Shown here one piece after another: positions 28,525-36,061 of a stretch of 64,000 bases of DNA. Source of the stretch: Corallococcus sp. NCRR (GTDB taxonomy: Bacteria > Myxococcota > Myxococcia > Myxococcales > Myxococcaceae); the NCBI RefSeq assembly GCF_026965535.1, contig NZ_CP114039.1, forward strand, positions 7,316,001 through 7,380,000. Reading direction: 5' to 3'. The translations under genes and the position numbers were made by a program. Position 1 is the stretch's first letter, and each line of letters begins with the position of its first letter. The notes below the pieces were generated by a model that was not told where the DNA came from, made no database searches, and saw only the letters and a list, made by a program, of their open reading frames with translations.

Positions 28525-29052
28525 CTACGAGGCCGAACCCACCGGGATGATCCACTGCAACCCGGTGAAGAGCTCGGTGTCCGCGCGCAGTCCGGAGCCG
28601 AACCCGAACGTGAAGCCGAGCCCGCCGTACAGCGCGAAATGATCCGAGAGGGTGTGTCTGGCGCCGAACCCTATGCGAGGCCCCAGCCACGGCCCAGAAA
28701 TCGGACGCACGGAAACGCCGAGATCAAAGAAGGTCCGCCACGACTCGGATCCGAAGAGGCTGCGGTAGCCGGTGATCAGCGCCAGCTCCTCTCCCGGGCG
28801 GCCGGTGCTGCCGCGCGCGAGGAGGAACACCTCGTCCCCCTCGTAACCCACGGTGATCGCGGCCCCCAGGTCCAGCTGCCCGGCGAGTCCGGACACGGCC
28901 GCGTCCCCGCTGATCCGTTCGGAGTACGTGGCCCCGGGCCCCACCGTGAGGATCAGCGAGCGTTGGCGCGCATAGGGGCTGTCATCCAGGTACTCCACGG
29001 CCGCGGCGGGGGTGGCCACGGCCAGGGTGAGCGGGATCAGGAACCCCTTCAC
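28525..29052 (-). CDS. Small outer-membrane beta-barrel protein
   Basis: A 175-residue exported protein. The signal peptide FLIPLTLAVATPAAA is followed by alternating amphipathic strands and tight turns (LILTVGPGATYSER, LGAAITVGYEGDEVFLLARG, WLGPRIGFGARHTL, FALYGGLGFTFGFG) ending in a typical final strand (TGLQWIIPVG). An eight-stranded barrel is likely. The GTG start overlaps the larE stop (GTGA at 29049-29052), so the two genes are coupled. No specific function is evident. Confidence 0.7.
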   Translation of the reverse strand: MKGFLIPLTLAVATPAAAVEYLDDSPYARQRSLILTVGPGATYSERISGDAAVSGLAGQLDLGAAITVGYEGDEVFLLARGSTGRPGEELALITGYRSLFGSESWRTFFDLGVSVRPISGPWLGPRIGFGARHTLSDHFALYGGLGFTFGFGSGLRADTELFTGLQWIIPVGSAS

Positions 29053-29951
29053 CCCACCACCGGGAGCTTGAAGCCCTCGGACTTCCCCTGCCCTGCCCCG
29101 GCCGCGGGGGCGATGCCGGCGGCCTCGTTGAGGCGGCCGGAGCGGAAGGGCTCCAGGTCCAGGGCCACGAACTTGAAGCCCAGGGACTTGAAGGCGCCGT
29201 TGATCCGCTCGCGGATGCCGGCCTCGAAGAAGCGCGGGTACTCCTCGCTGGCCAGCTCGATGCGCGCCACATCCTGGTGGTAGCGCACCCGGAACTGCTT
29301 GAAGTCCAGCGCGCGCAGCTCCGACTCCGCGGCGGCGATCTGCAGGAGCCGGTCGCGCGTCACGGACGTGCCGTAGGGGATGCGCGACGCCAGGCACGCC
29401 ATCTGCGGCTTGTCCCAGGTGGGCAGCCCCAGCTTGCGGCTCCACGCGCGGATCTCATCCTTGGTGAGCCCCGCCTGGGCCAGGGGGGAGCTCACCTGGT
29501 GCTCCTTCGCGGCCTTGTGGCCGGGGCGGTGATCCTTGAAGTCGTCCGCGTTGAAGCCGTCCAGCACCACGGCGAGGCCCAGCTCCGCGCGCTTCGCCTC
29601 GCAGAGGTCGTACAGCTCCGTCTTGCAGAAGTAGCAGCGGTTGGTGGGGTTGGCGGCGTAGTTGGGGTTCGCCAGCTCGTTGCTGGAGACGACGACGTGC
29701 CGGGCGCCCAGGCGGTCCGCCAGCTCACGGGCCTCGCGCTCCTCCTCCGGGGCGACGGAGGCGGACAGCGCGGTGAGTGCCAGGGCGCGCTCGCCCAGCA
29801 CCTCCGCCGCGATGGCGAGGACGAAGGTGGAGTCCACGCCGCCGGAGAACGCCACCAGCGCGCTGCCGTGGGCGCGCAGGGCTTCGCGCATCACCTCCAG
29901 CTTGGGGCGGGACGCTTCACAGAGGGCTTCAATCCGCTCGGGGCTCAGCAT
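29049..29951 (-). CDS. larE: LarE-type ATP-dependent sulfur transferase
   Basis: A 300-residue PP-loop enzyme. LarE adenylylates a carboxylated nicotinate dinucleotide and donates sulfur from its own cysteine while making the nickel-pincer cofactor. Seen: AFSGGVDST (PP-loop), NRCYFCKTELY, DGFNADDFKDHRPG, and PQMACLASRIPYG containing the sacrificial-Cys position near residue 185. No larB or larC adjoins. A general ATP-dependent sulfur-insertion role is therefore possible, and its neighbours 1-3 kb away are other sulfur-transfer genes. ATG 29951 is a clean start. The downstream barrel gene overlaps its stop. Confidence 0.85.
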   Translation of the reverse strand: MLSPERIEALCEASRPKLEVMREALRAHGSALVAFSGGVDSTFVLAIAAEVLGERALALTALSASVAPEEEREARELADRLGARHVVVSSNELANPNYAANPTNRCYFCKTELYDLCEAKRAELGLAVVLDGFNADDFKDHRPGHKAAKEHQVSSPLAQAGLTKDEIRAWSRKLGLPTWDKPQMACLASRIPYGTSVTRDRLLQIAAAESELRALDFKQFRVRYHQDVARIELASEEYPRFFEAGIRERINGAFKSLGFKFVALDLEPFRSGRLNEAAGIAPAAGAGQGKSEGFKLPVVG

Positions 29952-30040
29952 GGGGGACTCCTAAAACGGAAGGGCCCCGGATTGCACGCGCATCGCGCGG
30001 GCAACCTGGAGCCCTTCGACAGACGGGACGGCGGTTGGAA

Positions 30041-30811
30041 TTACCGGGCCTTGCCCTTGGCGGCCTTCTTCTTCGCGGCCGGGGCCGGCTTGCCCACGCG
30101 GGCGGCGCGGGTGGCCGGACGCGCCTTGGCGCCCTTGGAACCCTTGTCCGCCTTGGGGGCCTTGGCGGCCTTCACGGCGGCGACCCGGGCCGGCGGGTCC
30201 TCTTCGTCGCGGCGCGCCTTCTTCGGCGGCAGCGGGTTGGCCTTCATCTTCTTGCCGGTGATGGTCTTCAGCTCGTCCGTGGACATCAGGCCCAGGTCCA
30301 GCAGCGCCTGGAAGATCTTCGTCCCGCCGTCCTCCACCGACTCCGTGTCGGAGTAGATGGTCACCTCAGGGGAGGTGGGCGGCTCGTACGGCTCCGTGAT
30401 GCCGATGAAGTTGGGGATCTCCCCGTTGAGCGCCTTCTTGTACTTGCCGGTGGTGTCGCGCTCGATGAGCTTCTCCGTGGGGCAGTCCACGTAGACCTCC
30501 ACGTACTTGCCCACCGAGCGGCGCACTTCCTCGCGGCTCGACTTGTAGGGGCTCACGCAGGGGACGAGCACGGCCGTGCCGTTGCGCGCCAGGAGGTTGG
30601 CGACGAAGCCCAGACGGCGCACGACCATGTTGCGCTCATCCTTGGTGTCGCCGATGCCGGCCCACAGGTCGTTCTGGAGTTCGCCCTCGTCGAGGACCTC
30701 CACGTTGCGTCCGACCTGGCGGAGCCGGGCCGCGATGTAGGCGGCCGTGGTGGTCTTCCCGGTTCCCGACATGCCGGTCAGCCAGAGGGTGAATCCAGTG
30801 TTGGTGGCCAT
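30041..30811 (-). CDS. Adenylylsulfate kinase-like protein with Lys/Ala/Pro-rich tail
   Basis: A 256-residue protein. Residues 1-185 have the APS-kinase fold: GMSGTGKTT P-loop at 13-21, RRLGFVANLL, PCVSPYKSSRE, VEVYVDCPTEKLIERD, and the family-typical TGKYKKALNGEIPNFIGIT and PYEPPTSPEV. The APS-binding stretch is altered. The usual LDGDxxR is LDEGELQ here, and the conserved Phe and the Asn of the ENIRR block are replaced, although one Arg (DERN) remains. The substrate may therefore differ from APS. Residues ~186-256 form a disordered, strongly basic tail (KAAKAPKADKGSKGAK) like histone H1 or DNA-binding tails. ATG 30811; GGAG lies 12 bases upstream. Confidence 0.75.
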   Translation of the reverse strand: MATNTGFTLWLTGMSGTGKTTTAAYIAARLRQVGRNVEVLDEGELQNDLWAGIGDTKDERNMVVRRLGFVANLLARNGTAVLVPCVSPYKSSREEVRRSVGKYVEVYVDCPTEKLIERDTTGKYKKALNGEIPNFIGITEPYEPPTSPEVTIYSDTESVEDGGTKIFQALLDLGLMSTDELKTITGKKMKANPLPPKKARRDEEDPPARVAAVKAAKAPKADKGSKGAKARPATRAARVGKPAPAAKKKAAKGKAR

Positions 30812-30920
30812 AAGGGTTCTAACTCCCTGCGTCCGGAGCGCTTCTTGCACGCGGCGTGGGACGCGGCAGATCCAATAGACCGCCGCTTTATAGACGAAAA
30901 CCCAGTGACTTGACAATTCG

Positions 30921-30945
30921 GACCCACCTTTCCGCAGGTGGGGTC
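30921..30945 (-). terminator. Candidate hairpin after the JAMM operon
   Basis: Arms GACCCACCT and AGGTGGGGTC (one bulged G), loop TTCCGC. It lies 24 bp past the JAMM gene stop and 110 bp before the APS-kinase-like start. No strong T-tract follows. Confidence 0.4.
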
Positions 30946-30968
30946 GGCTGCAGGGCAAGTTCCCGCCC

Positions 30969-31448
30969 TTACACGGGTTTTTCAAACCTGAAATCCGCCA
31001 ATGCAAGCGGAACAGTCTGAAAATCTCCTGCACGCCAAACAGACCGGGAGGCGGAGGCGGCACGGCCTCCGCGTATGGCGACCACCACGTACGACACCTG
31101 AGGCAGCAGTGGGATTCCCGAGGGAGCGGCCTGGCGTCGGTCCTCCAAGGAGAACATGGCGGGCGCGTCCACGTGCGAGTGGAAGACGCAGGCCACCTCT
31201 TCCTGTCGCGCGTCCGCCTCCAGGCACACCTGGAGCCACGCCTCCGGAGCGAAGGCGTAGGCGATGTGTGGCGTGGGGGAGACGTTGGGCAGCGGGACGA
31301 CCCGCCAGGGGCCGCCCTCCCCCGCCCCGCTCCGGAGGAGCACGCCGCAGCCCTCCTGGGGCCACGCGGCCTCCAGGTGGCGGATCATCCGGGCGAGGAC
31401 CTCCGGCGGGATCAGGGCTTCGCTTCCGCCGCGGCGCAGCGCGAGCAC
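30969..31448 (-). CDS. JAMM/MPN+ metalloprotease (Mec+-like)
   Basis: A 159-residue zinc isopeptidase. Motifs: the Glu in PQEGCGVLL and the JAMM signature HSHVDAPAMFSLED (HxH, seven residues, S, two, D). In Mycobacterium, Mec+ of this family cuts newly made cysteine off the C-terminus of the sulfur carrier CysO; archaeal homologues remove ubiquitin-like tags. The carrier, activating enzyme and TusA genes lie immediately upstream, so release of a product from the GG-ended carrier is likely. I choose GTG 31448, with GGAG eight bases upstream, overlapping the previous gene by 37 bp; an in-frame upstream start at 31493 would overlap it by 82. Confidence 0.82.
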   Translation of the reverse strand: MLALRRGGSEALIPPEVLARMIRHLEAAWPQEGCGVLLRSGAGEGGPWRVVPLPNVSPTPHIAYAFAPEAWLQVCLEADARQEEVACVFHSHVDAPAMFSLEDRRQAAPSGIPLLPQVSYVVVAIRGGRAASASRSVWRAGDFQTVPLALADFRFEKPV

Positions 31449-32044
31449 CGGCGAGGCTCCAGGTCCGTCATCGCCCCCGGAGCGCTCAGCCACCGGCCGC
31501 CCAGCGACGGGCCCAGGCCCAGCCGCAGCCGCTGGAACACGAGCGCGCCCAGGGCGCCCAGGGCCACGCCCATGGCCCCATCCGGCGGCGTGCCCAGGTG
31601 GCGCACCGTCTCACCGAAGCACCAGACACACCCGTCCTGGCCCCGGAACACCATCGCGCCGCGCGCGCCGTCGCCGCCCAGCGCGACCCAGGGGGCCTCT
31701 CCGCTCCAGGCCGCCGGCAGCTCCGCGAGCAGCCCGCCGCCGGGCGTGCCCACCGCGTCCGGGTTCACCTCCGGAATCACGCGCGCCAGCACCTCCGCCA
31801 CGGGCTGTCCCACGTCGTGCGCGGACGCGAGGAACCCCGGCGACCAGGGCCCCATCGTCAATGAGCCCACGCCCGTCACCGGGGTGCCGCCGCCCGCCAG
31901 GTACGCGGTGGCCGTGAGGCCGGAAGCGCCCAGCCCGTCCACGCGCGCGCCGCCCGAAAGCAACGCCTCCTGCCCGCGCCCGCCCACGTCCCGCAGGAGG
32001 ATCTGCCGGGAGTAGCGGAGAATCTGATCCTCGCGCAGCGCCAT
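31412..32044 (-). CDS. Catalytically eroded ThiF/MoeB (E1-like) homologue
   Basis: A 210-residue protein. Its first 29 residues are textbook E1 N-terminal arm: LRYSRQILLRDVGG with R10 and R13. The core has lost the enzyme signature. GxGxxG reads DGLGASG without the usual hydrophobic strand, the ATP-ribose Asp and the NLxRQ/Lys residues are gone, and there is no catalytic Cys segment. Both zinc pairs survive (C139/C142 as CVWC, C200/C203 as CSRC). It is therefore a non-adenylating E1 subunit. I infer that it pairs with the active E1 encoded first in this operon, supplying the arm that protein lacks. It starts 10 bp after the carrier gene. Confidence 0.72.
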   Translation of the reverse strand: MALREDQILRYSRQILLRDVGGRGQEALLSGGARVDGLGASGLTATAYLAGGGTPVTGVGSLTMGPWSPGFLASAHDVGQPVAEVLARVIPEVNPDAVGTPGGGLLAELPAAWSGEAPWVALGGDGARGAMVFRGQDGCVWCFGETVRHLGTPPDGAMGVALGALGALVFQRLRLGLGPSLGGRWLSAPGAMTDLEPRRCSRCAAAEAKP

Positions 32045-32054
32045 GCCGGCCCCT

Positions 32055-32327
32055 TCAGCCCCCCGCCATGGCGGGGATGAGGGTGATGCGGTCCGCTTCC
32101 TTCACGGGCGTGTCCAGGGCCTTGAGCGCGCGCACGTCCTCGTCGTTGAGGAAGACGTTCACGTACCGGCGCACGGCGCCCTTGTCGTCGAAGAGACGCG
32201 CGCCCATGCCGGGGTAGCGCGCGTCCAGGTCGCGCAGCACCTCGCCCACGGTGGCGCCGGTGGCCTGGACCTCGGACTTGTTGCCCGTCAGCGTCCTCAT
32301 GGGCGTCGGAATGCGAATCGTGGCCAT
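32055..32327 (-). CDS. MoaD/ThiS/CysO-type sulfur carrier protein
   Basis: A 90-residue ubiquitin-fold protein ending in Met-Ala-Gly-Gly, the C-terminus that E1 enzymes adenylate and then thiocarboxylate. The sequence starts MATIRIPTPMRTLTG and has VGEVLRDLDARYPGM, YVNVFLNDEDVRAL and ITLIPAMAGG, closest in feel to CysO-like carriers of cysteine biosynthesis. It is flanked by TusA (upstream, 4 bp) and the inactive E1 (10 bp downstream). A cysM-type sulfhydrylase is not in the window, so the sulfur acceptor is not identified. Confidence 0.85.
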   Translation of the reverse strand: MATIRIPTPMRTLTGNKSEVQATGATVGEVLRDLDARYPGMGARLFDDKGAVRRYVNVFLNDEDVRALKALDTPVKEADRITLIPAMAGG

Positions 32328-32331
32328 GCGC

Positions 32332-32571
32332 TCATCTCCCCCGCTTGCGGATGATCAACCGGTGCGTGCCGTCCCCGCGTGGATCCAGCGACACCACGTC
32401 GTGGCCCTCGTCCTTCGCGCTGCGGGGCACGTTTTTCAGGGGCTCGTCGCCCTTGAGCAGCACCTCCAGCAGCGTGTCCGGGGGCAGCGACTCCAGCTTC
32501 AGCTTGGTGCGCACGTAGGTCATCGGACACACCTCGCGGGTGATGTCCAACGTCGCCGTCACGTCGGGCAT
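32332..32571 (-). CDS. TusA-family sulfurtransferase
   Basis: A 79-residue two-layer sandwich protein that carries persulfide sulfur. The TusA pattern is clear: the active Cys in REVCPMTYVRTKLKLESL, then LEVLLKGDEPLKNVP and GHDVVSL. The Pro-after-Cys is present, but the second Pro of CPxP is Thr. The ATG at 32571 overlaps the active-E1 stop by 13 bp, and the carrier protein follows 4 bp on, so sulfur delivery to the carrier is the likely job. Confidence 0.83.
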   Translation of the reverse strand: MPDVTATLDITREVCPMTYVRTKLKLESLPPDTLLEVLLKGDEPLKNVPRSAKDEGHDVVSLDPRGDGTHRLIIRKRGR

Positions 32572-33335
32572 GCGGTGTCCTCCTGGGACGAAGGGAACGG
32601 GGGCAGCGTCTGGATGGCGCACCCCGGGCAGTCCGGCGCGCGCGTCACCTTCACGGTGCGCCCCTCCAGCGTCTCGCCGTCGAGCACGTGCAGCGTGGCC
32701 TGTCCCCGGGGGCCCGTGGCCGCGCCCGCCAGCAGCTCCAACGCGAGCAGCGCCTGCACCGCGCCGATGAGCCCCGCCATCGCGCCCAGCACGCCCGCCT
32801 GCGCGCAGGTGGGCACCGCGTCCGGGGGCGGCACGTCCTCGTAGAGGCAGCGCAGGCACGGGCCGCCGGGGTCGATCCGCAGGGCCTGGCCGCTCATTCG
32901 CAGCACGCCGCCGTACACGAGCGGAACGCCGGTGAGCACCGCCACGTCCGACAGGAAGAACTTGGTCGCGACGCCGTCCGTGGCGTCCACCACCAGGTCG
33001 TGCTCGCGGAAGAGCGCTTCGGCGTTGTTGGCATCCAGCCGCTCCGGCACGGCCTCCACGCTCAGGCCGGGGAAGGCGCGCAGCAGGCCGGCGGCGGCGG
33101 ACTCCGCCTTGAAGCGGCCCACGTCCTGGGTGCGGTGCCAGAGCTGCCGGGGCAGGTTCGTCACGTCCACCCGGTCCGGATCCACCAACGTCAGGTGGCC
33201 CACACCGCCCTGCGCCAGCGCGAGCGACGCCGGGCAGCCCAGGCCGCCCGCCCCCACCACCAGCACCCTTGCGCGCTCGATGCGGGTGGCGTGGGGAATG
33301 CGTGCGTGATGGTCGGTATCCGGGGAACCGTGCAT
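32559..33335 (-). CDS. MoeB/ThiF-family E1-like adenylyltransferase lacking the N-terminal arm
   Basis: A 258-residue enzyme expected to adenylylate the Gly-Gly end of the carrier protein. The catalytic core is complete: VVGAGGLGCP (28-33), D52, NLPRQ (60-64), K76, DATDG (117-121), the thiol region TCAQAGVLG (C177), and zinc pairs C160/C163 and C236/C239. The RYxRQ arm that reaches the partner's ATP in MoeB is missing; residues 1-22 are unrelated, and no in-frame upstream extension supplies it. The downstream inactive paralogue has exactly that arm. It is the first gene of the operon; ATG 33335. It has no rhodanese domain, unlike MoeZ. Confidence 0.85.
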   Translation of the reverse strand: MHGSPDTDHHARIPHATRIERARVLVVGAGGLGCPASLALAQGGVGHLTLVDPDRVDVTNLPRQLWHRTQDVGRFKAESAAAGLLRAFPGLSVEAVPERLDANNAEALFREHDLVVDATDGVATKFFLSDVAVLTGVPLVYGGVLRMSGQALRIDPGGPCLRCLYEDVPPPDAVPTCAQAGVLGAMAGLIGAVQALLALELLAGAATGPRGQATLHVLDGETLEGRTVKVTRAPDCPGCAIQTLPPFPSSQEDTACPT

Positions 33336-33436
33336 GGGGCTGGTGCTCCGCGAGGAACGAACGAATATGGTGCGGCGGCTCCACGTCTCGTCTTCAAACC
33401 GCCGCCGTCACAAGCGGCCCTCACCAGCCAGGACAT

Positions 33437-33859
33437 ATGAAAAACCTGACCGGCGCGCTCGTGTTTTCCACCCTGCTGTCCCTGGCTGTCGGCTGCCACA
33501 AGAACACCGGGGAGAGCCCCGACGCCGCAACGCAGACCGGCACCGTCAAGGAGGAGCTCCAGTCGGGCCGCGAGGCCGCTCCCGCCCCGGACGCCACCGC
33601 CGAGGCCGGCACCAAGGACGCGAGCTCCGTGAGCTACGACTCGGGCGCCAGCGACCGCCTGGCCCTGGAGGCCTGCGTGGACGGCTGGCTCAAGTCCCAC
33701 AACCTGGACAAGTACGGCAGCCAGAAGGGCACCATGTACGCGGGCGGCACGCCCCTGTTCGACGAGCGCACCGGCGAGACGAAGGACCGCCTGGATTTCG
33801 TCCTGGAGCGCCAGCCCGAGGCCAAGAAGGCGTGCGTGGACGAAGGCGCGCCCAAATAG
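33437..33859 (+). CDS. Small lipoprotein, hypothetical
   Basis: A 140-residue exported lipoprotein. The signal peptide MKNLTGALVFSTLLSLAVGC ends in an AVGC lipobox. A low-complexity Ala/Asp/Gly/Thr stretch (~25-65) precedes a small folded part holding one Cys pair (LEACVDGWLKSHNLDKYGSQ and EAKKACVDEG). ATG 33437 has AGGA nearby. It is divergent from the E1 operon. Function unknown. Confidence 0.7.
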   Translation: MKNLTGALVFSTLLSLAVGCHKNTGESPDAATQTGTVKEELQSGREAAPAPDATAEAGTKDASSVSYDSGASDRLALEACVDGWLKSHNLDKYGSQKGTMYAGGTPLFDERTGETKDRLDFVLERQPEAKKACVDEGAPK

Positions 33860-33883
33860 CGCGCGTTTCCCCCTCTTCCGCAC

Positions 33884-33934
33884 CCGCCAGGATGCCCACC
33901 TGGCGGCTTGCCGGGAATTCCGCGCCCCGGCAAG
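33884..33934 (+). terminator. Two adjacent hairpins between lipoprotein and sensor kinase
   Basis: 33884-33906: arms CCGCCAGG/CCTGGCGG, 7-base loop. 33907-33934: arms CTTGCCGGG/CCCGGCAAG, 10-base loop. They touch end to end, 24 bp past the lipoprotein stop and 21 bp before the kinase start. The first is a likely terminator; the second may be a kinase leader structure. Confidence 0.5.
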
Positions 33935-33955
33935 GTCCCGTAAGCTGCCGCTCGA

Positions 33956-35239
33956 ATGGACAGCGACCCCCGACCCGGCGACGACCACCCGGCCCATGAC
34001 CTGAAGGCCCGCGTCCGCGCCGTGCTGGAGCGCCGCAACCTCACGGACAACGTGTCCGCGGAGCAGGCCGCGGCCTCCTGGGAGCAGGACCGCTTCGTCG
34101 CCCGGGCCCGCGCGCTGTTCTACGCGCGGATGATGTTCCTCACGTTGGGCCTGCTCATCCTCGCGGTGCCCGCGTGGAGCGGCTACTTCGGCTTCAACGG
34201 GCCCATCTCCTTCCTGGGCTACTTCGCGATGCTCATCTACAGCGTCGCGAACCTGCTCGTCATCGACCACCCGAAGGCGGGCCGGTGGGTGACGTACCTG
34301 TCGCTGTGCTTCGACCTGCTCATCACCGTGGTGCTCATCGCCCGGCCGCAGGTGGGCGGTGGCCTCCAGAGCCCGCTGCTGGCGACGCAGCTGCTCTTCA
34401 CCACGCTCTTCGCCATCCTCTTCCCCAAGCCGTTGGCCATCCTGCCGCCGCTGCTGGCGCTGCCCATCACCACGCGCCTGGACCTGCTCCTCAACCGCTC
34501 CGTGACGGCCGTGGAGCTACTCACGCTGCTCTGGTACCTGGGGCTCAACTTCATCATCGTCTACGTGCTCGTGTACCTGAACGAGCGCGAGGCCACCGCG
34601 CACCGCGAGGTGGTGTCCCTGCAGGGCGACCTGAAGGAATTGGCGGTGGTGGAGGAGCGCAACCGGCTGGCGCGCGAAATCCATGACGGCCTGGGCGCGT
34701 CCCTGTCCTCGATGATCATCCAGGCGGAGTACATCCTGAACCTCGCGCGCGAGGACGGGCTGCGCACGGAGATCCGCGAGATGAAGGCCACCGCGGAGGA
34801 GTCGATTGAAGAGCTGCGCCGCAACCTGCGGATGATGCGCGACGACTTCGAGCTGGCGCAGGGCCTGGAGGACTACGTCAAGACGTTCCGCGACCGCACC
34901 GGGCAGGACATCCGCTTCGAGCGCACGGGCCTGGCGCGCAAGCTGCCCCCGGACGCGCAGTTGGCGCTCTTCCGCATCCTCCAGGAGTGTCTGTCCAACG
35001 CCGCGAAGCACGCCGAGGCGAAGGAGGTCCAGGTGCGCCTGGACTTCAGCCCGGAGGGCGTGCACCTGGTGGTCCGCGACAACGGCAAGGGCTTCGACCC
35101 GGGCCGCACGCCGCGCGGACACTACGGCCTGCTCAACATGCGTGAGCGGGCCATGAAGCTCGGGGGTTCCATCGTGGTGGACTCGGCGCCCGGCGCCGGG
35201 GCCCAGGTGGCCTTCTCCCTTCCCTGTCTTTCCGCCTGA
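33956..35239 (+). CDS. NarX/DesK-type membrane sensor histidine kinase
   Basis: A 427-residue HisKA_3-family kinase. Residues ~45-215 contain five or six hydrophobic helices (MMFLTLGLLILAVPAWSGYF, LLITVVLIARP, LNFIIVYVLVYL). A short coiled linker (ELAVVEERNRLA) follows, then the phosphoacceptor REIHDGLGASLSSM and an ATPase domain with ECLSNAAKHA (N-box), RDNGKGFDP and HYGLLNMRERA (G-boxes). ATG 33956. It is followed 21 bp later by a NarL-type regulator, its obvious partner. It has no periplasmic sensor domain, so the signal is probably membrane-linked. Confidence 0.9.
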   Translation: MDSDPRPGDDHPAHDLKARVRAVLERRNLTDNVSAEQAAASWEQDRFVARARALFYARMMFLTLGLLILAVPAWSGYFGFNGPISFLGYFAMLIYSVANLLVIDHPKAGRWVTYLSLCFDLLITVVLIARPQVGGGLQSPLLATQLLFTTLFAILFPKPLAILPPLLALPITTRLDLLLNRSVTAVELLTLLWYLGLNFIIVYVLVYLNEREATAHREVVSLQGDLKELAVVEERNRLAREIHDGLGASLSSMIIQAEYILNLAREDGLRTEIREMKATAEESIEELRRNLRMMRDDFELAQGLEDYVKTFRDRTGQDIRFERTGLARKLPPDAQLALFRILQECLSNAAKHAEAKEVQVRLDFSPEGVHLVVRDNGKGFDPGRTPRGHYGLLNMRERAMKLGGSIVVDSAPGAGAQVAFSLPCLSA

Positions 35240-35260
35240 CACGCACCGGAGATCCGCCCC

Positions 35261-36001
35261 GTGGACCCGACCCCGAATGCCGCCGCCCTCCCCATCCGCG
35301 TGTTCGTCGTGGAGGACCAGACCAAGATCTTGAAGAACCAGCTGCGCCTCTTCGAGGGCCACCCGGACATCGACATCGTGGGCACCGCGCTGTCCGGCGA
35401 GGCCGCGCTGGTCGAGGTCGAGCGCGAGCAGCCGGACGTGCTGCTGCTGGATTTGGGGCTGCCGCGCATGAGCGGCATCGACGTCACCCGCGAGGTGAAG
35501 GCGCGCTTCCCGAAGGTGGAGATCCTGATCTTCACCATCTTCGACGAGGAGGACAAAGTCCTCGAGGCCGTGAAGGCGGGCGCGTCCGGCTACCTGCTCA
35601 AGGGCGCGACGGTGGACAAGATCGTCGAGGCCATCAAGGAGGTGCGCGCGGGCGGCACGGTCATCCAGCCGAACCTGGCGCGGCGCCTGTTGCGCCACTT
35701 CCGCGTGGAGCCGGACACCGCGCCCGTGCCCACGGAGCCGCTGGCCGTGTCGCCGTCCGCCTCGGAGCCGGCTGCTCCGGCTTCCGCGCAGGAGCCGCTG
35801 CTCAAGCCCCTATCGGATCGCGAGCGCGAGATCCTCCAGCTCATCGCCAAGGGCGTGTCCAACAGCGAGGCGGCCCGGCTGCTGTCGCTCTCCAAGGCGA
35901 CCATCCGCACGCACCTGGAGCACATCTACCGGAAGCTCGAAGTGACGAACCGCGTGGAGGCCGTCACCGAGGGCATCCGCAAGGGCCTCATCTCCGTCTA
36001 G
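35261..36001 (+). CDS. NarL/LuxR-family response regulator
   Basis: A 246-residue regulator. The receiver (~10-130) has VVEDQ, the phospho-Asp in VLLLDLGLPRMSG and the Lys in YLLKGAT. An unusually long Ala/Pro/Ser linker (~150-175, VSPSASEPAAPAS) leads to the LuxR helix-turn-helix: LSDREREILQLIAKGVSNSEAA then TIRTHLEHIYRKLEV. The start is GTG 35261. It forms an operon with the kinase and ends at a T-tailed terminator. Confidence 0.92.
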   Translation: MDPTPNAAALPIRVFVVEDQTKILKNQLRLFEGHPDIDIVGTALSGEAALVEVEREQPDVLLLDLGLPRMSGIDVTREVKARFPKVEILIFTIFDEEDKVLEAVKAGASGYLLKGATVDKIVEAIKEVRAGGTVIQPNLARRLLRHFRVEPDTAPVPTEPLAVSPSASEPAAPASAQEPLLKPLSDREREILQLIAKGVSNSEAARLLSLSKATIRTHLEHIYRKLEVTNRVEAVTEGIRKGLISV

Positions 36002-36004
36002 TAG

Positions 36005-36034
36005 CGGGCCCTGATGGGCCGGCCCGTTTCTTTT
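36005..36034 (+). terminator. Rho-independent terminator after the response regulator
   Basis: Arms CGGGCC (36005-36010) and GGCCCG (36021-36026), followed at once by TTTCTTTT. It starts 4 bp after the stop, so the kinase-regulator operon is separated from the formaldehyde genes. Confidence 0.75.
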
Positions 36035-36061
36035 CACGGACGACGCGGTGCGTGGCCTCTA

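Noticed and set aside
30910..30915. TTGACA as a promoter element for the genes around 30.9 kb
   Set aside because: It is on the plus strand, while all genes within reach are on the minus strand.
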